A DNA stretch of 63,322 bases from NCBI GenBank assembly GCA_947451935.1, contig CANGBH010000007.1:1-63322 (forward strand), read 5' to 3'. Source of the stretch: Chitinophagaceae bacterium. Lineage in GTDB: Bacteria > Bacteroidota > Bacteroidia > Chitinophagales > Chitinophagaceae. A model generated the notes under the pieces. That model ran no database searches, was not told the DNA's origin, and saw only the letters and a program-made list of their open reading frames with translations. A program made the position numbers and the translations under genes. Positions 16,701 through 25,750 of this stretch are shown here, piece after piece. Within the stretch, counting starts at the first letter, position 1. The number at the start of each line of letters is the position of its first letter.

Positions 16701-17187
16701 CGATATATCCATTGAGTTGTAAGTTTAAACTTGAATTTAAGACAGCGTCTTGTCGGTTTCCAAAGGATAGCGAACGTCCTAGACTACCATTGGAGTTTAT
16801 TTTACCAAAATCGAATGGCTTTTGATTACTGGATTTATTACTAATCCTCACTTGAGGTAACCCAAAACGATACATCACTGAATCAAACGACATCCGTTTG
16901 GTTTCGGAGGCTAAATTAATTGACAGTACCCGGTAATGAACTTCAACTTCAGGAAAAGCTGGCTTTTTAATCCACGCAAGGGTTGATGATGCAAAATCAA
17001 GTTTATAATCCTCTTTTGAAATATCTTTTATCCAAAATGAGTTTGGCTCAATGCTTAGACTATCAAGCTTAAAAACCTTTGGGGATGTTGAAATGGTTTT
17101 TTGGCGCAAGTTTGTAAGGGGTTGTGCGGAGACAAACCCAACCAGGAATAGATATAGAAGAAGTGGTATTAACCTTTTAAATAACAA
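13729..17187 (-). CDS. Large secreted, probably outer-membrane beta-barrel protein
   Basis: A 1152-residue protein with a TTG start giving MLFKRLIPLLLYLFLVGFVSAQ, a clear signal peptide ending at about residue 22. The N-terminal part has SLGRSLSFGNRQDAVLNSSL and then NNIPIQPDGNTQNLKEFDQV. These segments are shared by a widespread uncharacterised Bacteroidota family and resemble repeated regions of the gliding/type IX secretion barrel SprA. Most of the rest is alternating aromatic/polar beta strands ending in an aromatic-poor strand (VNIGRAQIRAIL). At about 832-850 there is a DYNNDGVQQLNEFE segment, with the spacing of a calcium-binding EF-hand/dockerin-like loop. The long signal-bearing gene stands alone, ending in the two-way terminator. 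The barrel assignment is inference from strand pattern, and no T9SS tail is visible. Confidence 0.7.
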   Translation of the reverse strand: MLFKRLIPLLLYLFLVGFVSAQPLTNLRQKTISTSPKVFKLDSLSIEPNSFWIKDISKEDYKLDFASSTLAWIKKPAFPEVEVHYRVLSINLASETKRMSFDSVMYRFGLPQVRISNKSSNQKPFDFGKINSNGSLGRSLSFGNRQDAVLNSSLNLQLNGYIGDSILLAAAISDNNIPIQPDGNTQNLKEFDQVYIQFSKDKWKLLLGDFDLRRNDSYYLNFYKRVQGISFESADKISSSINNSLHVSGAVAKGKFTRNVFQGSEGNQGPYRLKGANQEMFFIVLAGTERVFIDGVLMERGEDQDYVINYNTAEVTFTPKQMITKDKRIQIEFEYADRNYLNSQLYLHDEVFIGTKFKMNIGFFNNGDAKNSPISQTLNTNQKQFLSTVGDNLNKAYYSSAMADTFANGKILYKQVDTIYNGNNRDTIYQYTNLDQPDLFTLSFIDLGDGGGNYIQDLDANVNGKVYKWVSPDISTGLKSGRFEPVVLIAAPKSQRLISIGTEWDVSKSSQLLTDVAFSKFDLNRFSSKDKSNDDGIAGRLIFKNTKRISADKGISLTSDFNLEYTSSTFKPIERLRNVEFNRDWGLDLVTLPADEKLASANFNLLNEKGHSLKYSIGSYARDENYKATRNYIEHHFNERSWRMDNIFGYTSFNDGMAKGYFLRPSLNLTRTIEHWSNQEFGVKYSLEKTTSSFIRSDSLKAGSFAFNTFQVFTQSDQSKMNKWGLNYFTRTDQIPFANKLQRTDRSHNYSITSELLASEHHQVKFSTTFRQLEIINSQATAVKPDKTLLGRVQYLSTVWKGAINGDMLYELGTGQEPRKDFAFFEVPAGQGEYTWIDYNNDGVQQLNEFEIAKFRDQAKFFRIATPTNEFIKADYLQFNYNVVINPSQALSNSTSNAFINFIKKLYVQSALQINKKQEAGHAKAYNPFDNFLNDTSLITFDRVFSNSFSFNKMSQVWGLDINTLQTSNRAYLSYGYETRSIDGISFKIRSNWFKVITVDFITKMNRNILETPKFSNRNYNVSSLALEPRITFTQGTNLRLMAGYKIDDKQNKGPEAAKINAMLFEAKYNLVSNTAISTSMNFSKISFNGNANTSVGYIMLEGLLPGKNFIWTLDLTKRLNPYLEMTIQYEGRKAGSSGMVNIGRAQIRAIL

Positions 17188-17327
17188 TAGATTGAATTTC
17201 TGGTAAGAATGATATAAAATTATCCATTATCATTGATTTACGCAGGAATTAAAAGAAAATAGGCCTTAATTCAACCCATTTACTTCATTAAATCGAAAAG
17301 GTTAGAAAGACAATAAAAATAAACTGA

Positions 17328-18086
17328 CTAAGAACCTAAGTTTGACTGTAAATACTCCCTATTCAAACGTGCTATGTTCATCACAGAAATTTCCTTAGGA
17401 CATTCTGCTTCACAAGCATAGGTATTAGTACAGCTACCGAATCCTTCTTTATCCATTTGAGCAATCATTCCAGCAACACGTTGTTTGCTTTCAGGTTGAC
17501 CTTGTGGTAATAAAGCCAAATGAGAGACTTTAGCTGAAACAAACAGCATAGCAGACGCATTTTTACACGCAGCGACACAGGCGCCACAACCAATACAGGC
17601 AGCTGCAGCAAATGCATCATCAGCGTTTTGCTTGTCGATCAATATTGCATTACCATCAACAGCATTTCCGGTATTAACTGAGATATATCCTCCCGCTTGT
17701 ATAATTCGATCAAAAGCCCCTCTATTCACCATTAAATCCTTCACCACAGGGAATGCATTTGCACGAAATGGCTCAATGGTAATGGTATCGCCATCTTTAA
17801 AAGCACGCATATGCAACTGACAGGTCGTAGTTCCTTGCCAAGGACCGTGTGGACGACCATCAATCACCATAGAACACATACCACAAACACCTTCACGACA
17901 ATCGTGATCAAATGCAATGGAATCCCCACCATCTTTAATGAGTTTCTCATTCAACACATCAATCATTTCTAGAAATGACATCTCTGATGAAATATCATTC
18001 ACATCATAAACTTCAAAGCGTCCTTCAGATTTACTATTCTGTTGGCGCCAAACCTTAAGTTTCAAATTCATTGTATAATGCTGCAT
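17328..18086 (-). CDS. sdhB: Succinate dehydrogenase / fumarate reductase iron-sulfur subunit
   Basis: Electron-transfer subunit linking the flavoprotein to the membrane quinone site. The 2Fe-2S ligands are in [18 protein letters not shown] with a later C in TTCQLHMR. The 4Fe-4S and 3Fe-4S ligands are in [17 protein letters not shown] and [17 protein letters not shown]. The 252 residues are usual for the Bacteroidota type with menaquinone. It is the last gene of the sdhCAB operon, 30 bases after sdhA. The order cytochrome, flavoprotein, iron-sulfur is the standard one for this group. The 140 bases downstream before the next gene hold no strong terminator. Confidence 0.97.
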   Translation of the reverse strand: MQHYTMNLKLKVWRQQNSKSEGRFEVYDVNDISSEMSFLEMIDVLNEKLIKDGGDSIAFDHDCREGVCGMCSMVIDGRPHGPWQGTTTCQLHMRAFKDGDTITIEPFRANAFPVVKDLMVNRGAFDRIIQAGGYISVNTGNAVDGNAILIDKQNADDAFAAAACIGCGACVAACKNASAMLFVSAKVSHLALLPQGQPESKQRVAGMIAQMDKEGFGSCTNTYACEAECPKEISVMNIARLNREYLQSNLGS

Positions 18087-18116
18087 ATGGATCGAATTAA
18101 CGGATAAGAAAATTAA

Positions 18117-20090
18117 TTATTTATAACTACGTTGACTTGGTTTCACCACTTCATAATCAAGGGTCTCTTTATGAAGGTTCCAGCTACCTACTTCTTTGCT
18201 CTCCCAGGCGGCTACATACATGAAATCATTATCATCACGTAGGGCTTCACCATCTGGAGTTTGATACTCCTCGCGAAAATGTCCGCCACAACTTTCTTTT
18301 CTTTCTAATGCATCCAAGCACATCAATTCACCCAATTCAAGAAAGTCGGCTACCCTACCTGCTTTATCCAACTCTGGGTTCATTTGATTAATGATACCAG
18401 GTATTTTAACATCAGACCAAAACTCATCACGAAGGGCTCTAACTTCTGCAATGGCTTGTTTCAATCCCTCTTCATTTCTGGCCATACCACATTTGTCCCA
18501 TATGATTTTACCCAATCTTTTATGAAAACTTTCAACAGTTTGCTTTCCTTGGATAGTCATTAATTTATTGATGCGATCACTGGCCACCTTTTCTGCATCA
18601 ATGAATGCAGGGTGATCGGTAGAAATATTGCTTGTTCTGATTTCTTCTGCTAAATAATTTCCAAGTGTGTATGGAATAACAAAATAACCATCCGCTAGTC
18701 CTTGCATCAACGCAGAGGCTCCAAGCCTGTTTGCACCATGATCACTGAAGTTCGCTTCACCTAAAGCATATAATCCATCAACCGTTGTTTTCAATTCATA
18801 ATCAACCCATAAGCCACCCATCGTATAGTGAACGGCTGGATAAATACGCATTGGAATTTCATATGGATTCTCTCCTGTAATTTTTTCATACATATTGAAG
18901 AGGTTACCATACTTCTCTTTAACCACCTCCTTTCCTAATGCTATAATGGCATCGGTTCCAATATTACCCAGGTTCCTTTTGCTCGCTTCTATTTTGCCAT
19001 AACGTAAGATTGCATCGGCATAATCCAAGTAAACAGCTTGCTTAGAAGAACCAACACCGTAACCAGCATCACAACGTTCCTTGGCAGCCCTTGACGCTAC
19101 GTCGCGGGGTACAAGGTTTCCAAAGGCGGGATACCTTCTTTCCAAGTAATAATCACGTTCTTCTTCAGGAATTTCATTTGGCTTTCTAGTATCACCTTGT
19201 TTAGCAGGTACCCAAATTCTTCCATCATTTCTGAGGGATTCAGACATCAAGGTTAATTTGGATTGATGATCGCCTGAAACAGGAATACAAGTTGGATGTA
19301 TTTGAGTGAAACAAGGATTAGCAAAATACGCTCCTTTTTTATGAGCCTTCCATGCAGCCGTTACATTTGAACCCATTGCATTGGTAGAAAGATAAAACAC
19401 GTTGCCATAACCACCAGTGCATAGTAAAACAGCGTGACCGAAATGTCTCTCTAATTCACCTGTTTCGAGATTACGGGCAATAATACCTCTGGCTTTTCCA
19501 TCAATGATCACTAACTCAATCATCTCATGTCTTGTATGCATTTCTACATTACCAAGTGCTACTTGTCTTTCTAATGATTGATATGCGCCAATCAATAACT
19601 GTTGTCCGGTTTGTCCAGCAGCATAAAATGTACGTTGAACTTGAGTACCCCCAAAAGATCGGTTACTCAATAATCCACCATATTCTCTAGCAAAAGGAAC
19701 ACCTTGAGCCACACAATGATCGATAATATTTGTACTGACCTCTGCTAAACGATGTACGTTAGCTTCACGAGCACGGTAGTCACCTCCTTTGATGGTATCA
19801 TAAAAAAGGCGGTAGACAGAATCACCATCATTTTGATAATTCTTTGCTGCATTAATACCTCCTTGAGCGGCAATTGAATGCGCACGTCTTGGAGAATCTT
19901 GAAAGCAGAATGCCTTCACTTTATAACCCATTTCAGCTAGACTGCTAGCCGCAGAAGCACCAGCAAGTCCAGTTCCAACTACGATAACTTCAAGCTTACG
20001 TTTGTTGGCTGGATTAACCAGTTTTACTTTTCCTTTATAGGTAGTCCATTTATCATCGAGCGGACCAGCAGGTATTTTTGAATCAAGCAT
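18117..20090 (-). CDS. sdhA: Succinate dehydrogenase / fumarate reductase flavoprotein subunit
   Basis: Catalytic subunit for succinate to fumarate conversion. The FAD Rossmann motif [20 protein letters not shown] is at about 36-55. The histidine for covalent FAD is in [20 protein letters not shown]. The catalytic region [15 protein letters not shown] and the C-terminal [19 protein letters not shown] are intact. At 657 residues it is the longer variant used with the single-protein cytochrome b. It lies between the cytochrome b (26 bases) and iron-sulfur genes. The operon acts in the TCA cycle and in the respiratory chain as complex II; direction in vivo cannot be read from sequence. Confidence 0.97.
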   Translation of the reverse strand: MLDSKIPAGPLDDKWTTYKGKVKLVNPANKRKLEVIVVGTGLAGASAASSLAEMGYKVKAFCFQDSPRRAHSIAAQGGINAAKNYQNDGDSVYRLFYDTIKGGDYRAREANVHRLAEVSTNIIDHCVAQGVPFAREYGGLLSNRSFGGTQVQRTFYAAGQTGQQLLIGAYQSLERQVALGNVEMHTRHEMIELVIIDGKARGIIARNLETGELERHFGHAVLLCTGGYGNVFYLSTNAMGSNVTAAWKAHKKGAYFANPCFTQIHPTCIPVSGDHQSKLTLMSESLRNDGRIWVPAKQGDTRKPNEIPEEERDYYLERRYPAFGNLVPRDVASRAAKERCDAGYGVGSSKQAVYLDYADAILRYGKIEASKRNLGNIGTDAIIALGKEVVKEKYGNLFNMYEKITGENPYEIPMRIYPAVHYTMGGLWVDYELKTTVDGLYALGEANFSDHGANRLGASALMQGLADGYFVIPYTLGNYLAEEIRTSNISTDHPAFIDAEKVASDRINKLMTIQGKQTVESFHKRLGKIIWDKCGMARNEEGLKQAIAEVRALRDEFWSDVKIPGIINQMNPELDKAGRVADFLELGELMCLDALERKESCGGHFREEYQTPDGEALRDDNDFMYVAAWESKEVGSWNLHKETLDYEVVKPSQRSYK

Positions 20091-20115
20091 AATGTTGACT
20101 TTTTTTGAAAATTAA

Positions 20116-20832
20116 TTAGAATAACAAGGTTAGGCTGCCTAGCTTAAGTTCCCATCCAAAATGAATGAAAATAGGCATCAAGGCAAAAATCAACGGAACG
20201 ATGATCGAGAAACCAAATCCAATTGATTTAATGAGAGAAGTGTATTTTTTATTTGTCCACCCAAGCGTTTGTGCTGCACTCTGCACGCCGTGAAGCAAAT
20301 GCCATGAGAGAGAAATACACCCTAGGATATAGACCACTACTACCCACATTGGAGCAAATGTGTCTTGCATTTGGGCGTATAGATTATGGAAAACGATAGG
20401 ATCATTGCCATATTGAACTTCTGTTAAGCCTCCGAAGCGAGACGGTACCCAGAAATGAACCAGGTGCATAATCAAAAACAACAAAATCAATGTACCCAAC
20501 AATGCCATAGAACGGGAGTACCATTTTGATGTTTTGTTACCTGCACTGACTGCATAGCGTGACTTACGTGAGCCTCTATTTTGCAATTCAAGTTTATAGC
20601 CTTGAATGATGTGTAAAATGAAACCAGCAAATAAACCAATTTCAGTTACCCTGATTAAAAAGTTTGTTCCCATGAAATGAGCAGCTCTGTTAAAATTCTC
20701 CTGAGCATTCGGGAAGAAGACATTTGCGTTCACATAACAATGAACAACAAGAAAAATAATAAGAAAGATACCGGTTAAGGCCATCACGATCTTTTTACCG
20801 ATCGAAGAACTAAATAATTGACTCCAGTTCAT
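20116..20832 (-). CDS. sdhC: Succinate dehydrogenase cytochrome b subunit
   Basis: A 238-residue membrane anchor with five hydrophobic segments and candidate haem histidines in IIFLVVHCYVNAN, FILHIIQGYKLE, LIMHLVHFW and SLSWHLLHGVQSAAQTLGW. This is the two-haem, single-polypeptide type known from Wolinella and Bacteroidota, which uses menaquinone. First gene of the operon; an exact -7 element TAAATTTG stands 32 bases upstream. The sequence looks complete, with the ATG directly before the first amphipathic helix. Confidence 0.96.
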   Translation of the reverse strand: MNWSQLFSSSIGKKIVMALTGIFLIIFLVVHCYVNANVFFPNAQENFNRAAHFMGTNFLIRVTEIGLFAGFILHIIQGYKLELQNRGSRKSRYAVSAGNKTSKWYSRSMALLGTLILLFLIMHLVHFWVPSRFGGLTEVQYGNDPIVFHNLYAQMQDTFAPMWVVVVYILGCISLSWHLLHGVQSAAQTLGWTNKKYTSLIKSIGFGFSIIVPLIFALMPIFIHFGWELKLGSLTLLF

Positions 20833-20863
20833 AATGCAGTTTTACTGAATTTTTAATTGAGTG

Positions 20864-20871
20864 CAAATTTA
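20864..20871 (-). promoter_or_regulatory. Putative sdhCAB promoter -7 element
   Basis: Minus-strand TAAATTTG, exact TAnnTTTG, 32 bases upstream of the sdhC ATG. No TTTG is found at the ideal -33 spacing. Confidence 0.45.
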
Positions 20872-20957
20872 ACACAACGAAGGCATAAAATGGACGATTG
20901 TTTAGGCTCTTTTCATAAAATCTGAAGCCAAAATGCCATATAATAGGATCTATCTCC

Positions 20958-21524
20958 TTAATTGTTTAATTTTTTGAGGATATAGTTATCAAGCTTAATA
21001 AACAAATTGTTTGGGGTATAGGTCCGCCACTCTGGGAAATGTAGCAATTGAACATATCGATCGTTACCCACTTTTAAAAAATCATAGGTGGATTGATCAG
21101 GCATATTCAACAAAAGAATCCAGCCACCAAGGTCTGCAATATCATCATACCACTCTTCATAATAACAATCATCACTGCTGTGAAAATTAAGCACATTTTC
21201 ACCAATCAAAATAAACTTATTAATTCCTTCAGCAATCAAAGAATCAATCACATCTCGCTTCAAGGTCATGATATCATTTTCAATCGCATCATTCCACTCT
21301 CCGATCAATTCAATGATAGCATATTGAAGATCATAATCAGCCATTAAAATTTTTAAATACAAAGTCTGAGATCCAAAGTCATCCCACTGGGGATGGATAA
21401 AGTAATTATAAACTGTTTGGGTAAATTCAAATTCGGAATACTCTCTACCGAAAAATACAGATCTACTATCCTCGTCAGCAGAATAGATATGTTTCCAATT
21501 ATAAAATGGCTCTAACTCATGCAT
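20958..21524 (-). CDS. Conserved Bacteroidota protein of unknown function, last gene of murQ operon
   Basis: A 188-residue soluble, acidic protein. It has no signal peptide or membrane segment. Highly patterned regions are FYNWKHIYSADEDSRSVFFG, YNYFIHPQWDDFGSQTLYLK, and IGENVLNFHSSDDCYYEEWY, and these look like the conserved core of a phylum-specific family. Trp, Tyr, Asp and Glu are unusually frequent. The gene is eight bases after murQ and on the same strand, in a block with the sugar kinase, so a role tied to cell-wall recycling is suggested by context only. No catalytic motif is recognised. Confidence 0.8.
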   Translation of the reverse strand: MHELEPFYNWKHIYSADEDSRSVFFGREYSEFEFTQTVYNYFIHPQWDDFGSQTLYLKILMADYDLQYAIIELIGEWNDAIENDIMTLKRDVIDSLIAEGINKFILIGENVLNFHSSDDCYYEEWYDDIADLGGWILLLNMPDQSTYDFLKVGNDRYVQLLHFPEWRTYTPNNLFIKLDNYILKKLNN

Positions 21525-21532
21525 TGATCAAC

Positions 21533-22354
21533 TCATTTTTCATTAAGAAATTCAATTGCTTTTTTTACACTCCCTACTCTACTTAATATAGCCATTGCCT
21601 CTTCATAAGAAAGAGTAGCATGATGTTGAATAATCATTTTAATACCTCTATCAATTAATTTATCATTGGTGAGTTGCATATTGACCATCTTATTATCTTC
21701 TACCCGACCAAGCTGAATCATCACAGCTGTAGAAATCATATTAAGAATCATCTTTTGTGCAGTACCGCTTTTCATGCGGGTACTTCCTGTCACAAATTCC
21801 GGTCCAACAACCACTTCAATGGGATATAAAGCTACTTCCGACAAAGGTGAATGCTCATTGCACGAAATAGAACCCGTAACAATACCCTGTTCATTACACC
21901 TCTTTAAACCACCGATCACATAGGGAGTTGTTCCACTCGCTGCAATACCCACTACGACATCATCATTAGTTATGCTATGTTTTTGTAAGTCAATCCAGGC
22001 TTGCTCAAGATCATCTTCAGCAAATTCAATTGCACTAAACATGGCTTCTTTGCCTCCTGCTAAAACACCAATGACAACATTATCCGAAACGCCAAATGTA
22101 GGAGGACATTCACTTGCATCAACCAAAGCTAATCGCCCACTCGTTCCTGCACCAATATAAAATAGTCTGCCCCCAAGAATCATCTTATCAACAATCGCTT
22201 CTATCAACACTTGAATCTGAGGAATACTTTTGAAAACAGCCTCTGCTACTTTAGCATCTTCTTGATTCATATTCAGCAGAATTTCATGCACGCTCATTTT
22301 TTCAAGGTGCCTATAGATAGAATCTTGTTCAGTAGTTTTTATAAAATCAGTCAT
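21533..22354 (-). CDS. murQ: N-acetylmuramic acid 6-phosphate etherase
   Basis: Splits the lactyl ether of MurNAc-6-phosphate to give GlcNAc-6-phosphate, a step of peptidoglycan recycling. The SIS domain shows FYIGAGTSGRLALVDASECP and VVGIAASGTTPYVIGGL, followed by VVVGPEFVTGSTRMKSGTAQ, all hallmarks of MurQ. The 273 residues are slightly shorter than E. coli MurQ, with a reduced C-terminal helical domain (VGSVKKAIEFL). It sits 14 bases behind the kinase gene. The pair fits a phosphorylate-then-cleave route for MurNAc. Confidence 0.95.
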   Translation of the reverse strand: MTDFIKTTEQDSIYRHLEKMSVHEILLNMNQEDAKVAEAVFKSIPQIQVLIEAIVDKMILGGRLFYIGAGTSGRLALVDASECPPTFGVSDNVVIGVLAGGKEAMFSAIEFAEDDLEQAWIDLQKHSITNDDVVVGIAASGTTPYVIGGLKRCNEQGIVTGSISCNEHSPLSEVALYPIEVVVGPEFVTGSTRMKSGTAQKMILNMISTAVMIQLGRVEDNKMVNMQLTNDKLIDRGIKMIIQHHATLSYEEAMAILSRVGSVKKAIEFLNEK

Positions 22355-22368
22355 TAGTCAATTTAAAC

Positions 22369-23214
22369 TCAATTCGAATGGTATGCAACCAAACCATCCA
22401 TCGGCTGTTGTAAGATCTTCCCTTTTGTCATGCCAAAATCAATGCAAAGATCGCTTATTTTATCTTGGAAATAATATGCAATACTGCCTACAAAATGAAC
22501 CGGGTATGTTTTGTGTTGAGGGTAACTTAATAAATGTTGATTGAAGAAATCACGCAATCCATCTTCAATGATATTTTCGATGATAAAATGTCCTCTATGT
22601 AATGATAAAAATTTGGCAAAAGAAGCGAGGTATCGATTAGCCAATGGTTCCCGGTAGGTATGGTGTAAAATTTGATCTCCATCGGTTTGAAATGTATCGG
22701 TAAAAGACTTCATCAACGGCTTATCAAACATTTTATACAAATAATGCTGAATCACTTTTTTCCCTAAATAAGCCCCACTTCCTTCATCACCTAGTATATA
22801 CCCTAGTCCCGGAGAATTGGCAACAATTTTTTTACCATCAAAATAGCAGGAATTTGATCCTGTACCCAATATACTTACCACTCCCTTTTCTCTTCCACAT
22901 AAGGCCAGGGCAGCACCCATCGTATCGTGCGTAACGTTGATTTTTGATGCAGTAAGTGTATTATCAAGCGCTTTCTTGACCATATTGGAATTCTTAGTGG
23001 CATAACAACCGGTGCCATAGTAGTGAATGGCAGAAAATTCCTTTTTAAAAATAGATTTTGGCAATTCCCGGAGCAATGTTTCTTCAATTTGCTTTTGAGT
23101 GAAGTGGTAAGGACTTATTCCAATGGTAAACATCGACTTATAGCGACCTTTACCCACAATGCGCCACTCTGTTTTCGTAGCGCCAGCATCAACTATCAAT
23201 TGTAATCCAATCAT
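22369..23214 (-). CDS. BadF/NagK-type sugar kinase
   Basis: A 281-residue kinase of the ASKHA fold. The N-terminal phosphate loop IVDAGATKTEWRIVG and the nucleotide motif SILGTGSNSCYF are present, together with GYILGDEGSGAYLGKKVI. These match the BadF/BadG and N-acetylglucosamine kinase group. Bacteroidota homologues are annotated as glucosamine/GlcNAc kinases. Given the adjacent murQ, the likely substrate is MurNAc or GlcNAc released by wall recycling (inference). It is the first gene of the three-gene operon and is divergent from the S41 protease. Confidence 0.88.
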   Translation of the reverse strand: MIGLQLIVDAGATKTEWRIVGKGRYKSMFTIGISPYHFTQKQIEETLLRELPKSIFKKEFSAIHYYGTGCYATKNSNMVKKALDNTLTASKINVTHDTMGAALALCGREKGVVSILGTGSNSCYFDGKKIVANSPGLGYILGDEGSGAYLGKKVIQHYLYKMFDKPLMKSFTDTFQTDGDQILHHTYREPLANRYLASFAKFLSLHRGHFIIENIIEDGLRDFFNQHLLSYPQHKTYPVHFVGSIAYYFQDKISDLCIDFGMTKGKILQQPMDGLVAYHSN

Positions 23215-23262
23215 ATATCAAGTAATTTCAGGAACTTTACAAAATTATTATCTAAATGGTTT

Positions 23263-24849
23263 ATGAGTAACAAAAAAATCAACATCGGTCTTCCACTACT
23301 TTTTTCTATTGCCGTTATCATTGGCATGTTTGTTGGCTACAAATTACATAGCAATATGCCAAATGCGAAAAGTATTTTTAGCTCAGGTGGTAAAAATAAA
23401 ATGGGAGAAGTATTAGAACTGGTAAGACAGCGCTATGTAGATGAAGTTAATGTCGACTCTGTATCAGAAATCGGCATAGAAAAAGTATTGAGTTCTCTTG
23501 ATCCACATTCCGTTTATATTCCCATATCATCACTAAAGGAAATTAATGAAGACCTAGAAGGTCAATTTGAAGGCATTGGTGTTGAGTTCAATATAATCAA
23601 AGACAGCGTCCATATATTAGCTGTACTTCCAAATGGTCCAGCTTTTAATGCAGGACTAAAAATAGGTGACCGGATTATAGCGGTGAATGATTCGACGGCT
23701 ATTGGCATAAAAGACACGGAACAGTTTAAAAAATGGGTTAAGGGTCCCTCTGGCACTGAAGTAACACTGAAGATTCAACGCGACAAAAACATCATTGTAA
23801 AAAAAATAGCTCGAGGTACTATCCCACTAAAATCGGTTGATGCATCATATATGCTTGATGCCAATACAGGATATATTAGATTAAATCGTTTTTCTGGAAC
23901 GACCTATGAGGAATTTATGAAATCCCTTGAATCATTAAAGAATCAAGGAATGAAAAGTATGATACTCGACTTGCGCGACAATGGAGGAGGTATTCTAGAG
24001 GAAGCAGTTGATATTGCCGATGAATTTATTGGTGATAATAAACTTATCGTATATACACAAGGTAAAAACAACCCCAGAAAGGAATACCTCTGCAAAAGAC
24101 CTGGCTTATTCGAAGAAGGAAAAGTAGCCATTCTGATGAATGAAGGATCTGCTTCAGCAAGTGAAGTGCTAGCAGGTGCATTACAAGACTTAGACCGTGC
24201 AACGATTATTGGGAGAAGGAGTTTTGGCAAGGGACTTGTACAAGAACAATATACACTTTCTGACGGATCAGCACTACGATTAACCACGGCAAGATACTAT
24301 ACTCCACTTGGAAGAAGCATTCAAAAATCCTATCAGAATGGCAGTGATGAATACAATATGGAAATTGTAAATCGATTACATAATCAAAAACAAGAGGAAA
24401 AAGATACTGCCGCAATACAACATGGTAAGAAGTACAAGACAGCCTCAGGAAAATTGCTTTACGGTGGTGGTGGTATTACACCAGATTATTTTATAGCAAT
24501 AGATAGTGCATTATTCGACACCAGCCTAAACAGGCTCTATGCAAAAAATACACTGTCTAATTTTGCGTACAACTATTACATGACAAACAAAACCGCTTTA
24601 GCTAACTACAAAAACAGCAACGACTTTAATAATCAATTTGCACTTCCGCAAAATTATTTGTCATTGTTAATGGATTTTGTAAAAAAAGATGACATAACAC
24701 TGTCTATCAAAAACGAAAATTCGAAGCAATTTTTGGGTAATAGAATAAAAGCGATGATTGCAAGAATACTGTTTGGCGAAACAGGATATTTCCAGGTCTT
24801 GAATAGAGTAGACCCATCGATGAAGAAGGGATTAGAATCAATTCGATAA
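23263..24849 (+). CDS. S41-family C-terminal processing protease
   Basis: A 528-residue periplasmic protease anchored by one N-terminal helix (about 8-25, LPLLFSIAVIIGMFVGY). Next comes a helical DUF-type S41 N-terminal region, then a PDZ domain at about 90-165 (GIGVEFNIIKDSVHILAVLP, GPAFNAGLKIGDRIIAVND). The tail-specific protease core follows, with the catalytic serine in NEGSASASEVLAGAL and the lysine in SFGKGLVQEQYTL. The substrate-binding LDLRDNGGGILEEAVDIAD is intact. The long C-terminal extension is common in this phylum. It is divergent from the kinase and convergent with the methyltransferase at a gap of four bases. Confidence 0.94.
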   Translation: MSNKKINIGLPLLFSIAVIIGMFVGYKLHSNMPNAKSIFSSGGKNKMGEVLELVRQRYVDEVNVDSVSEIGIEKVLSSLDPHSVYIPISSLKEINEDLEGQFEGIGVEFNIIKDSVHILAVLPNGPAFNAGLKIGDRIIAVNDSTAIGIKDTEQFKKWVKGPSGTEVTLKIQRDKNIIVKKIARGTIPLKSVDASYMLDANTGYIRLNRFSGTTYEEFMKSLESLKNQGMKSMILDLRDNGGGILEEAVDIADEFIGDNKLIVYTQGKNNPRKEYLCKRPGLFEEGKVAILMNEGSASASEVLAGALQDLDRATIIGRRSFGKGLVQEQYTLSDGSALRLTTARYYTPLGRSIQKSYQNGSDEYNMEIVNRLHNQKQEEKDTAAIQHGKKYKTASGKLLYGGGGITPDYFIAIDSALFDTSLNRLYAKNTLSNFAYNYYMTNKTALANYKNSNDFNNQFALPQNYLSLLMDFVKKDDITLSIKNENSKQFLGNRIKAMIARILFGETGYFQVLNRVDPSMKKGLESIR

Positions 24850-24853
24850 AGAT

Positions 24854-25741
24854 CTATTTGTTGACCACATAAATCTGTGAGCTACATTGCTGTTTATTAA
24901 AAAGCGTATTGATGTTGGATAGTAATCCTATGAAACAAGAATAAAGTGGTCCAAGTATATTCTTCCTATACTTTTCGCTCAGTAGTGAGACATAGAATGA
25001 GTCAAACCACATCGGTAATATTTTCTCTACGGTCATTCCATGAGAAGAAATTAGTTTCTGCATAGACATTGGACTGAAATGATAGAGATGTCTAGGTACA
25101 TCATAAGCAGCCCAATAATTCTTGTAGTAGCGAGCATCATAAGAAGTATAATTGGGCACAGCAATGATCAACGTTCCTCCAGGCTTCAATAAAGCCTTAA
25201 GTTGATCAATGGTTTCATGCAATGTATGCACATGTTCTAGTACATGCCAAAGGGTAATGGCATCAAATCGTTCAGACTCAAGGGTCGATAAAAAAGCTGG
25301 AGATTGGATATTTGCTCCTGTTAATTGAATTGCCTTATCCATGGCACCTGCATCAGGTTCAATACCAGCAATATTCCATCCTGCCGTTTTCATTTCATTC
25401 AAAAAAGCACCTGTTCCACATCCGTAATCTAATAGATTACCTTTTTTTTGTCCGGTAGACTGTTCAATTAACTCTCTTTTTGAAACCAATGAAATATTTC
25501 TAACAAATTGATATACTTTATTCAATAGCCCCTGACTGCTATCTGTATGAGAAATGTATTGATCAGATTTATAATAAGCTCCAATTTCGTCAAGGTTAGG
25601 TATTTCATGGGTAAAGCGGTGGGAACATTGAGTACATTCTACCACTTCGAACATCAATTGGGAAACTGTATAATCCTTAACCGAAAAGATCATGTTAGAA
25701 GCAGCATTTCCACAAACCGGGCAACTATCTTGTACGTGCAT
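24854..25741 (-). CDS. Class I SAM-dependent methyltransferase with N-terminal zinc ribbon
   Basis: A 295-residue protein. The N-terminal CPVCGNAAS and ECTQCSHRF pairs form a probable zinc ribbon (about 8-42), as in several sugar or hydroxybutyrate methyltransferases. The SAM loop is NLLDYGCGTGAFLNEMKTAG with motif II ALLKPGGTLIIAVPNYTS. WHVLEHVH is typical of Methyltransf_23/13-type enzymes. A C-terminal helical cap follows. It is the last gene of the TPR/barrel/HU operon (nine bases after the HU protein). The substrate is unknown; a glycan or lipid acceptor is possible from the family. Confidence 0.88.
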   Translation of the reverse strand: MHVQDSCPVCGNAASNMIFSVKDYTVSQLMFEVVECTQCSHRFTHEIPNLDEIGAYYKSDQYISHTDSSQGLLNKVYQFVRNISLVSKRELIEQSTGQKKGNLLDYGCGTGAFLNEMKTAGWNIAGIEPDAGAMDKAIQLTGANIQSPAFLSTLESERFDAITLWHVLEHVHTLHETIDQLKALLKPGGTLIIAVPNYTSYDARYYKNYWAAYDVPRHLYHFSPMSMQKLISSHGMTVEKILPMWFDSFYVSLLSEKYRKNILGPLYSCFIGLLSNINTLFNKQQCSSQIYVVNK

Positions 25742-25750
25742 TAAAAAGAG

